From: Paracoccaceae bacterium
GTDB taxonomy: Bacteria > Pseudomonadota > Alphaproteobacteria > Rhodobacterales > Rhodobacteraceae
Assembly: GCA_026982515.1 (NCBI GenBank)
Contig: JALSGY010000494.1
Coordinates: forward strand, 1 to 6,216
Direction: 5' to 3'
Length of the DNA stretch: 6,216 nucleotides
The notes under the pieces were generated by a model. The model worked only from the letters and a program-made list of their open reading frames with translations, did no database searches and was not told the origin of the DNA. A program made the position numbers and the translations under genes. The stretch's first letter is position 1. Each line of letters begins with the position of its first letter. Positions 1 to 6,216 of the stretch are shown here, one piece after another.

Positions 1-1577
1 ATGAGCGGCCCTTCCGCGTCCTGCGCAACACCGACATCCCCGTGGACGTGGCCGAGGGGCGTGCGGCCTTCCGTGCCGAGGTGGCCTTTGACCTGAAGAA
101 GAAGATCCTGCTGCCCGACGTGAGCTTCGATGTCATCGGCGAGCTGACGGATATCCGTTCGCAAAAGCTGGTGCCGGGGCGGGTGCTGTCGGCCCGGCGG
201 CTGCAGTTGCGGGCCAACCCGCGGGAGGTGGAGATCTTCGGCCCGGTGCGCCTGGGCCTGGCCGCGGCCGACATGCGATGGCGCAAGGCGCTGGGCCCCG
301 GCGCGGGAAGCGCCAGCGAAGTGACCGGCACGGTGCAGCTTTCGCAGGGCTTCGTGGACGAGTTCGGGATCGGCCTGCCGAAGGGTTCGGTGGAGGGCGC
401 GGCGATCGGGCAGTTCCGACTGGAGCTGCCGGGCGCCGGCCAGGCGCCGCGGTTTTCCCTGCTCTCGGACCTCAACCGTGTCGGCCTGCGCATCGATGCG
501 ATCGGCTGGTCAAAGCCGAAAAACCGCACCGGCCGGCTGGAGGTGGCGGGCCATCTGGGCGACAACCCCGAGATCGAAAGTCTGGAATTCAGCGCCCCCG
601 GCCTGAAGGCGACCGGCGGGCGGGTCACCTTTGCCCCCGGCGGCGCGATGGAGCGGGTCAGCTTCGAGCGGGTGCGCCTGGGCGGCTGGCTGGATGCGCC
701 GGTGACGCTGGTCGGGCGCGGCGAGGGCGCCGATCCGGGCGTGGTTGTGCAGGGCGGGACGATCGACATCCGCAAGACGGATTTCGCCAGTGCCGGGCAG
801 GGCGGGGCGGGCAGCGATGCGCCGATCACGCTGATGCCCGAGCGGGTCGTGGTGACCGAAGCCATCACCCTGACCGGGTTGTCGGGCGAGTTTTCCAACC
901 GCCGCGGCCTTTCCGGCGCGTTCACGGCGCGCATCAACGGCGGCACCGCGATCAGTGGCCAGCTCGAGCCGCAGCGGGGCGGCACGGCGGTGCGCATCCG
1001 CAGCGACAACGCCGGCGGGGTGCTGCGCGATTCGGGGGTGTTCGATACCGCGCTGGGCGGCAGTTTCGACATGACGCTCAACCCCACCGGGCGCGATGGC
1101 GTCTATCGCGGCACGATGTCGATCGCGAACACCCGGGTCAGGGACGCGCCGGCGCTCACCGAGCTGCTCTCGGCCATTTCCATCGTCGGCCTTCTGGATC
1201 AGCTCAGCGGGCCCGGAATCTCCTTCACCGACGTGAAGGCGCGCTTCGAGCTGACCTCGAAGGCCCTGACCCTGCAGCGGTTCAGCGCGGTCGGGCCATC
1301 GCTGGGCATCACCCTCGATGGGGTCTATGACATGGAGAATTCACGGATGAACATGCAGGGCGTCATCTCGCCGGTCTATTTCCTCAACGCGGTCGGGCAG
1401 GTGTTTTCGCGCCGCGGCGAGGGGCTGTTCGGCTTCAGCTTCCGCCTGCGCGGGCCCAAGGACAACCCCAAGGTTTCCGTCAATCCGCTGTCGATCCTGA
1501 CGCCGGGGATGTTTCGTGAAATCTTTCGCACCCCGCCGCCGCGGGCCGGCGGGGGCAACGGGGAAGGCGGCCAATGA
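1..1577 (+). CDS. AsmA/DUF3971-like envelope protein, C-terminal part (5' end outside window)
   Basis: This frame is open from the window's first complete codon (position 3) to the TGA at 1575-1577, giving about 524 residues with no convincing start, so the true N-terminus lies upstream. The protein is rich in alternating hydrophobic and glycine residues, as expected for long beta-rich AsmA-like proteins. The last 130 residues (about 1160-1530) look like the AsmA-like C-terminal domain: key segments are LLSAISIVGLLDQLSG, then GITLDGVYD, MQGVISPVYFLNAVGQV, RRGEGLFGFSFRLRGP, and a closing VNPLSILTPGMFREIFR. A proline/glycine-rich tail follows. AsmA-superfamily proteins such as YhdP/TamB are inner-membrane-anchored periplasmic proteins implicated in moving phospholipid to the outer membrane. 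That role is inferred from the family, and the membrane anchor would be in the missing part. The gene overlaps queA by 4 bp, implying translational coupling. The family assignment is fairly sure; the exact function is not. Confidence 0.85.
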   Translation, partial: ERPFRVLRNTDIPVDVAEGRAAFRAEVAFDLKKKILLPDVSFDVIGELTDIRSQKLVPGRVLSARRLQLRANPREVEIFGPVRLGLAAADMRWRKALGPGAGSASEVTGTVQLSQGFVDEFGIGLPKGSVEGAAIGQFRLELPGAGQAPRFSLLSDLNRVGLRIDAIGWSKPKNRTGRLEVAGHLGDNPEIESLEFSAPGLKATGGRVTFAPGGAMERVSFERVRLGGWLDAPVTLVGRGEGADPGVVVQGGTIDIRKTDFASAGQGGAGSDAPITLMPERVVVTEAITLTGLSGEFSNRRGLSGAFTARINGGTAISGQLEPQRGGTAVRIRSDNAGGVLRDSGVFDTALGGSFDMTLNPTGRDGVYRGTMSIANTRVRDAPALTELLSAISIVGLLDQLSGPGISFTDVKARFELTSKALTLQRFSAVGPSLGITLDGVYDMENSRMNMQGVISPVYFLNAVGQVFSRRGEGLFGFSFRLRGPKDNPKVSVNPLSILTPGMFREIFRTPPPRAGGGNGEGGQ

Positions 1578-2629
1578 AGCTTTCTGATTTCGATTTCGAC
1601 CTGCCCGAAGAGCTGATCGCCACCCGCCCCGCGCGCCCGCGCTCCGCCTCGCGGCTGCTGGTGGCCAGCCCGCGCAGCATCACCGATGCGCATGTGCGCG
1701 ACCTGCCCGGCTTCCTGCGCCCCGGAGACCGGCTGGTGCTCAACGACACGCGGGTGATCCCGGCCCGCCTGAGCGGGGTGCGCCGGCGCGAGGGGGAGGC
1801 AGGGGCCAGCGAGGCGCGCATCGAGGTCACCTTGCTTCAGCCCGCGCCCGAGGGCCATTGGCGCGCCCTCGTCAAGCCGCTGAAGAAGCTGCGGGAAGGC
1901 GAGGAGGTGCGCTTTTCGCCCAGTCTCTCGGCGCGGCTTCTGCGCAAGGAGGCCGGCGAGGCGGTGCTGGCCTTCAACCTGTCGGGCGAGGATTTCGATG
2001 CCGAGCTGGCCAGGGCGGGTGCGATGCCGCTGCCGCCCTACATCGCCGCCCGCCGTCCCGCCGACGAGCGCGACCGCGAGGATTACCAGACGGTCTGGGC
2101 CCGCCGTCCCGGGGCGGTGGCCGCGCCCACGGCCTCGCTGCATTTCGACGAACCCCTGCTTGAAGAGCTGCACGCCATGGGGGTGGGCATGACCCATGTC
2201 ACCCTGCACGTGGGGGCGGGCACCTTCCTGCCGGTCAAGGTAGAGGACATCAGCCGCCACCGGATGCATGCCGAATGGGGGCAGGTGAGCGCCGCCGCCG
2301 CCGAGGAGATCAACGCCACGCGCGCGGCCGGGGGGCGGATCATCCCCGTGGGCACCACGGCGCTGCGCCTGATCGAGAGCGCCGCCGACGAGGAGGGCCG
2401 GATGCGCCCCTGGGAGGGCGAGACGGACATCTTCATCACTCCGGGCTACCGCTTCAGGGTGAGCGATGCGCTGATGACCAATTTCCACCTGCCGAAATCG
2501 ACGCTGATGATGCTGGTCTCGGCGCTGATGGGCCCGGCCCGGATTCGCGATATCTACGCCCACGCCATCGCTGCGCGCTACCGCTTCTTCTCCTACGGGG
2601 ACGCCTCGCTGCTGCTGCCCGAGGATTGA
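1574..2629 (+). CDS. queA: S-adenosylmethionine:tRNA ribosyltransferase-isomerase QueA
   Basis: QueA transfers and isomerises the ribosyl moiety of S-adenosylmethionine onto preQ1 at the wobble position of GUN-anticodon tRNAs, making epoxyqueuosine, the penultimate queuosine step; it is cytoplasmic. The 351-residue product has the usual family length and is collinear with it: FDFDLPEELIATRPA (residues 6-20), LVLNDTRVIPARL (54-66), RALVKPLKKLREGEEV (97-112), MPLPPYIAARRPADERDRED (151-170), GAVAAPTASLHFDEPLLEEL (180-199), THVTLHVGAGTFLPVKVEDI (207-226), the GTTALRLIES block (260-269), and FITPGYRFRVSDALMTNFHL (287-306). The ATG at 1574 overlaps the upstream TGA as ATGA and is preceded by a purine-rich GGGGAAGG (1560-1567), so translation is probably coupled to the AsmA-like gene. 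Minor variation: PTASLHF where many homologues have PTAGLHF. No other queuosine genes are in the window. The identification is secure. Confidence 0.97.
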   Translation: MKLSDFDFDLPEELIATRPARPRSASRLLVASPRSITDAHVRDLPGFLRPGDRLVLNDTRVIPARLSGVRRREGEAGASEARIEVTLLQPAPEGHWRALVKPLKKLREGEEVRFSPSLSARLLRKEAGEAVLAFNLSGEDFDAELARAGAMPLPPYIAARRPADERDREDYQTVWARRPGAVAAPTASLHFDEPLLEELHAMGVGMTHVTLHVGAGTFLPVKVEDISRHRMHAEWGQVSAAAAEEINATRAAGGRIIPVGTTALRLIESAADEEGRMRPWEGETDIFITPGYRFRVSDALMTNFHLPKSTLMMLVSALMGPARIRDIYAHAIAARYRFFSYGDASLLLPED

Positions 2630-2657
2630 TCGCGACAGGGAGGGTCGTTTCCGCGCC

Positions 2658-2712
2658 ATTCGCCGGGCGGCGAATCCCCTATGGAGGGGGTGATCCCGCG
2701 GGGCGGGATTCG
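2658..2712 (+). promoter_or_regulatory. Clustered inverted repeats in the leader of the MFS gene
   Basis: Three perfect small inverted repeats fill this gap. Hairpin 1 pairs ATTCGCC (2658-2664) with GGCGAAT (2669-2675) around a GGGC loop. Hairpin 2 pairs CCCCT (2676-2680) with AGGGG (2685-2689) around ATGG. Hairpin 3 pairs ATCCCGC (2693-2699) with GCGGGAT (2703-2709) around GGG. A competing 8-bp pairing, CGAATCCC (2671-2678) with GGGATTCG (2705-2712), would break hairpins 1, 2 and 3. The cluster ends 4 bases before the putative ribosome binding site CGGAG (2716-2720) of the transporter gene. There is no T-tract, so it is not a classical intrinsic terminator. It could be a leader regulating expression, a transcript-stabilising element between queA and the transporter gene, or a REP-like repeat. 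The pairings are seen directly; the function is unknown. Confidence 0.4.
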
Positions 2713-2726
2713 GTGCGGAGCCAGCC

Positions 2727-3992
2727 ATGTTCGACGTTCTCAAGACTTCCTGGGCCCTGTTTCTGGGCATGCTGCTGCTGATGGTCGGCAACGGGCTGCA
2801 GGGCTCTCTTCTGGGGGTGCGCGGCGGGCTGGAGGGGTTTTCCACCTTCGAGATGTCGGTGGTCATGTCGGCTTATTTCGCCGGCTTCTTCGGCGGCTCG
2901 CGCATGGCCCCGGCGATGATCCGGCGGGTTGGGCACGTGAGGGTGTTCGCGGCCCTCGGTTCGCTCATCTCGGCGGTGCTGATCCTGTTTCCGGTGATCA
3001 CGGATCCGGTGGCCTGGGCGCTGCTGCGCGTGACCATCGGCTTTTGCTTCTCCGGGGTCTATGTCACCGCCGAAAGCTGGCTCAACAACGCCGCGAGCAA
3101 CGACAACCGCGGCAAGGCGCTTTCGGTCTACATGATCGTGCAGATGGCGGGGGTGGTGGCCGCCCAGGGGCTTCTGGCACTGGGAGACCCTTCGGGATAC
3201 GTGCTGTTCATCATCCCCTCGGTGCTGGTGTCGATCTCGTTCGCGCCGATCCTGCTGTCGATCAGCCCCACCCCCGCCTTCCAGCAGACCAAGCCGATGA
3301 GCCTGTCTCAGCTGTTCCGCGTCTCGCCGCTGGGCTGCGTCGGGATCTTCCTGCTGGGCGGGGTGTTCGGCGCCCAGTTCGGGATGGCGCCGGTCTATGG
3401 CACCGAGGCCGGGCTCGAGGTGGGGCGCATTTCGGCCTTTCTCGGCACGCTCTATGCCGGGGCGCTGGTGTTCCAGTATCCCATCGGCTGGCTGTCCGAC
3501 CGGATGGACCGGCGCGGGCTGATCCTGGCGGTGGCGCTGGCCGGTGGCACCGTCGCCATGCTGGGGGCAGCGCTGGGCTCTGTATTCGCGGTGCTGCTGG
3601 CGGTGGCCTTCGTGGCGGGCGGGATGTCGAACCCGCTCTATTCCCTGCTCATCGCCTATACCAACGATTTTCTCGAGCCCGACGACATGGCCGCGGCCTC
3701 GGGGGGGCTGGTGTTTCTCAACGGGCTGGGGGCGATTGCCGGGCCGCTGATCGCCGGCTGGCTGATGGGGCAGGCGGGGCCGGGAGGATTCTGGCTGCTG
3801 ATCGGGGTGCTGATGCTGGCGCTGGCGGGCTATGCGCTCTACCGCATGACGCAGCGGCCCGCGACCCCGGTCGAGGAGGCCTCGGCCTATCTCGGAATTG
3901 CGCCGACGGCCTCGGTGGTGGCGCTCGAGGCGGCGCAGGAGTGGGCCCTGGAAGCCGCAGAGGAAGATCGGGAAGACGATCGGGAGACATAA
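2727..3992 (+). CDS. MFS transporter, YcaD-like
   Basis: The product is a 421-residue inner-membrane protein with about 12 hydrophobic segments, typical of the major facilitator superfamily: roughly residues 7-29, 44-62, 72-92, 96-118, 131-151, 157-179, 202-222, 235-255, 264-285, 286-310, 321-346 and 352-373. The loop between segments 8 and 9 carries the MFS motif A-like GWLSDRMDRR (254-263). The AESWLN motif after segment 4 (115-120) and the SNPLYSLLIAYTND segment (301-314) resemble the YcaD group, whose substrates are not well established. I cannot predict the substrate or whether it imports or exports. The last 47 residues or so form a soluble, acidic tail ending EEDREDDRET, probably cytoplasmic. 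The ATG at 2727 follows CGGAG (2716-2720) with a 6-base spacer and places the first membrane segment at the N-terminus. The gene lies 97 bp after queA and could be read from the same transcript. Confidence 0.9.
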   Translation: MFDVLKTSWALFLGMLLLMVGNGLQGSLLGVRGGLEGFSTFEMSVVMSAYFAGFFGGSRMAPAMIRRVGHVRVFAALGSLISAVLILFPVITDPVAWALLRVTIGFCFSGVYVTAESWLNNAASNDNRGKALSVYMIVQMAGVVAAQGLLALGDPSGYVLFIIPSVLVSISFAPILLSISPTPAFQQTKPMSLSQLFRVSPLGCVGIFLLGGVFGAQFGMAPVYGTEAGLEVGRISAFLGTLYAGALVFQYPIGWLSDRMDRRGLILAVALAGGTVAMLGAALGSVFAVLLAVAFVAGGMSNPLYSLLIAYTNDFLEPDDMAAASGGLVFLNGLGAIAGPLIAGWLMGQAGPGGFWLLIGVLMLALAGYALYRMTQRPATPVEEASAYLGIAPTASVVALEAAQEWALEAAEEDREDDRET

Positions 3993-3995
3993 CGC

Positions 3996-4020
3996 TTGCC
4001 AAGGGAAAATTGTTTTGCAA
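3996..4020. promoter_or_regulatory. AT-rich imperfect dyad between the MFS and DUF924 genes
   Basis: The 71-bp gap between the transporter stop and the DUF924 start contains an AT-rich stretch unlike the surrounding GC-rich DNA. It is bounded by TTGC (3996-3999) and GCAA (4017-4020), with partial symmetry inside (AA at 4001-4002 against TT at 4014-4015). AGGG (4002-4005) could alternatively pair with CCCT (4021-4024). This could be a promoter region or protein-binding site for the DUF924 gene, or a weak hairpin. I found no convincing pair of -35 and -10 hexamers with normal spacing, so the call is tentative. Confidence 0.22.
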
Positions 4021-4050
4021 CCCTCGATTCGTCTGGCGGGGACACCGGGT

Positions 4051-4056
4051 GAGGAG
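4051..4056 (+). promoter_or_regulatory. Ribosome binding site of the DUF924 gene
   Basis: GAGGAG lies 7 bases before the ATG at 4064 and decides this start. An in-frame GTG at 4049 overlaps the same motif and has no comparable site at the right distance, so it is less likely to be used. Confidence 0.75.
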
Positions 4057-4063
4057 TGCGGTA

Positions 4064-4648
4064 ATGGCGAACCCTGAAGACGTGCTGGCCTACTGGCTGG
4101 ACGATTTGTCGCCGAGTGACTGGTACCGAAGTGACGAGGCCCTGGACCAGGCGATCAGGGACAGGTTTGTGAACGACTGGCAGGAGGCCGTGGCGGGCGG
4201 CCGATCTCATTGGCTGGCCAATCCGGCCGGCACGCTGGCCTATATCATTCTGCTGGATCAGTTTCCCCGCAACATGTTCCGCGGCTCGGGGCGGGCCTTC
4301 GCCTCGGACAAGGCGGCGCTGGCGGCGGCGAAATGCGCCATCAGGAAGGGTTGGGACCTGCGCATCGACGAGCCGGCCCGGCAGTTCTTCTATCTGCCGC
4401 TGATGCACTCGGAAAACCTCTGCGATCAGGACCGCTGCGTGCGCCTGATGTTGACCCGGATGCCGAGGACCGGGGCCGCCAACCTGCTGCACGCCAGGGC
4501 GCATCGCGAGGTGATCCGCCGTTTCGGCCGTTTCCCCTACCGTAACGAGGCCCTTGGCCGCGCCAACACGGCGGCCGAATCCGAGTTCATCGAGGAAGGG
4601 GGCTACGGGGCGGCGATAGAGGCGGTCAAGGCCGCGGCCGCCGCCTGA
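4064..4648 (+). CDS. DUF924 family protein
   Basis: This 194-residue protein matches the DUF924 family (PF06041) in length and motif order: an N-terminal DVLAYWLDD (residues 6-14), a WYRSDEALDQAIRDRF segment (20-35), LLDQFPRNMFRGSGRAFASD (63-82), FFYLPLMHSENLCDQD (108-123), and a C-terminal HREVIRRFGRFPYRNEALGR (147-166). The family is widespread in proteobacteria and is thought to adopt a helical TPR-like fold; its molecular role is, to my knowledge, not established. There is no signal peptide or membrane segment, so it should be cytoplasmic. The invariant-looking LDQFPRNMFRG and FFYLPLMHSE blocks suggest a binding or active site, but that is inference. The ATG is chosen for its GAGGAG site 7 bases upstream. 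The frame is open far upstream through the transporter gene, which is chance openness rather than a fusion. It lies between the transporter gene (71 bp before) and lpdA (130 bp after). Confidence 0.92.
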   Translation: MANPEDVLAYWLDDLSPSDWYRSDEALDQAIRDRFVNDWQEAVAGGRSHWLANPAGTLAYIILLDQFPRNMFRGSGRAFASDKAALAAAKCAIRKGWDLRIDEPARQFFYLPLMHSENLCDQDRCVRLMLTRMPRTGAANLLHARAHREVIRRFGRFPYRNEALGRANTAAESEFIEEGGYGAAIEAVKAAAAA

Positions 4649-4649
4649 A

Positions 4650-4671
4650 CCCCTTACGCACCGGCAAGGGG
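4650..4671 (+). terminator. Possible weak terminator hairpin after the DUF924 gene
   Basis: CCCCTT (4650-4655) pairs perfectly with AAGGGG (4666-4671) around a 10-base loop, one base after the DUF924 stop codon. There is no T-tract immediately downstream, only GTTTG at 4681-4685, so as an intrinsic terminator it is weak. It may instead end translation-coupled transcription poorly, or do nothing. The position between two genes and before an apparent control region for lpdA is the main support. Confidence 0.28.
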
Positions 4672-4738
4672 CAGCCGGCCGTTTGCTGGCCCGGAGGGGG
4701 AAATCCGCCCTTGGGCCGTTGAAGCCGATTTCGAGATG

Positions 4739-4766
4739 GTTTAACGTTGAACAAATTTATTCAACG
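4739..4766. promoter_or_regulatory. Operator-like dyad with extra half-site upstream of lpdA
   Basis: An AT-rich island in otherwise GC-rich DNA carries a 22-bp dyad. CGTTGAA (4745-4751) mirrors TTCAACG (4760-4766), and the centre AAATTT (4753-4758) is itself palindromic, so only the pair 4752/4759 (C/A) breaks symmetry. A further copy of the half-site, GTTTAAC (4739-4745), sits directly before GTTGAAC (4746-4752), giving two tandem and one inverted GTTnAAC-type elements. The dyad touches the lpdA ribosome binding site (4766-4770). It could bind a dimeric repressor or, as RNA, form a 7-bp hairpin next to that site. The TTGA-N10-TCAA spacing does not fit an FNR box (TTGA-N6-TCAA). A candidate -35, TTGAAG (4719-4724), lies 15 bases before TTTAAC (4740-4745), which is poor promoter spacing. 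The symmetry is seen; binding is inferred. Confidence 0.5.
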
Positions 4767-4770
4767 GGAG
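4766..4770 (+). promoter_or_regulatory. Ribosome binding site of lpdA
   Basis: GGGAG lies 8 bases before the ATG at 4779 and supports that start over in-frame upstream codons from 4683 onward, which would add residues unlike the family's N-terminus and would translate through the dyad. Confidence 0.8.
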
Positions 4771-4778
4771 AACAGCAC

Positions 4779-6173
<1,395 letters not shown>

Positions 6174-6190
6174 ATCGCCCGGGCGGGGGG

Positions 6191-6216
6191 CGCCGGACCG
6201 GGGTTCGGGTCCGGTG
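6191..6216 (+). terminator. Strong hairpin after lpdA, probable intrinsic terminator (cut by window end)
   Basis: Seventeen bases after the lpdA stop codon, CGCCGGACC (6191-6199) pairs with GGTCCGGTG (6208-6216) around an 8-base loop. This makes a 9-bp GC-rich stem with one G-U pair. The window ends at the base of the stem, so the T-tract that would confirm a Rho-independent terminator cannot be seen. A smaller perfect palindrome, CGCCCGGGCG, lies just before it at 6176-6185. Confidence 0.6.

Noticed and set aside
1..3. ATG at the very first base as the start of a gene
   Set aside because: It is in a different frame from the AsmA-like protein, whose frame runs from position 3 and is open to the window edge. 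The real start is upstream.
42..44. GTG at 42 as the start of the first gene
   Set aside because: The frame stays open and protein-like upstream of it (encoding ERPFRVLRNTDIP), and a start here would leave a truncated AsmA-like protein without its membrane anchor.
2658..2712. Intrinsic terminator after queA
   Set aside because: The hairpins are strong but no run of T follows any of them, so a classical Rho-independent terminator is not supported.
1376..2866. A 496-codon open frame on the minus strand across queA
   Set aside because: It mirrors the AsmA-like gene's end, queA and the start of the transporter gene, all confidently coded on the plus strand. Its translation is low-complexity and has no domain.
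2681..4063. A long open frame continuous with the DUF924 gene, suggesting a 655-residue fusion protein
   Set aside because: The upstream part is an arginine/glycine/alanine-rich out-of-frame reading of the transporter gene with no recognisable domain. The DUF924 domain has its own ribosome binding site and normal length.
4746..4765. FNR/CRP-family box before lpdA
   Set aside because: The TTGA and TCAA arms are separated by 10 bases rather than the 6 of an FNR site, so the resemblance is only in the arms.

Overview
This GC-rich window carries five plus-strand genes and reads as ordinary chromosome of an alphaproteobacterium, most likely of the Rhodobacterales (Roseobacter/Paracoccaceae) group. 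That placement rests on the strong G/C third-position bias, the style of the AsmA-type protein that overlaps queA, and an LpdA of the alphaproteobacterial type. It is inference, because no taxonomic marker gene is present. I see no mobile elements, CRISPR arrays, tRNA or rRNA genes, or signs of recent transfer.

Layout. Positions 1-1577 hold the C-terminal part of a large AsmA/DUF3971-like envelope protein whose start lies upstream of the window. Its stop codon overlaps the start of queA (1574-2629, queuosine tRNA modification) in an ATGA junction. A 97-bp gap packed with small GC-rich inverted repeats follows. Next come a YcaD-like major facilitator transporter (2727-3992), a 71-bp gap with an AT-rich patch, and a DUF924 protein (4064-4648). 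A 130-bp gap then leads to lpdA (4779-6173), the dihydrolipoamide dehydrogenase (E3) of 2-oxoacid dehydrogenase complexes. The window closes on a strong hairpin that is probably the lpdA terminator.

How the genes relate. The AsmA-like gene and queA are almost certainly co-transcribed and translationally coupled. The others share orientation with gaps of 71-130 bp, so they could be one loose operon or several units. lpdA has the clearest sign of separate control: an AT-rich 22-bp near-perfect dyad just upstream of its ribosome binding site, with an additional half-site. The products do not form one pathway: envelope lipid homeostasis, tRNA modification, transport, an uncharacterised conserved protein and central carbon metabolism.

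I did not find a new biological system. The two observations most worth checking are the operator-like dyad before lpdA and the mutually exclusive hairpins in the leader between queA and the transporter.
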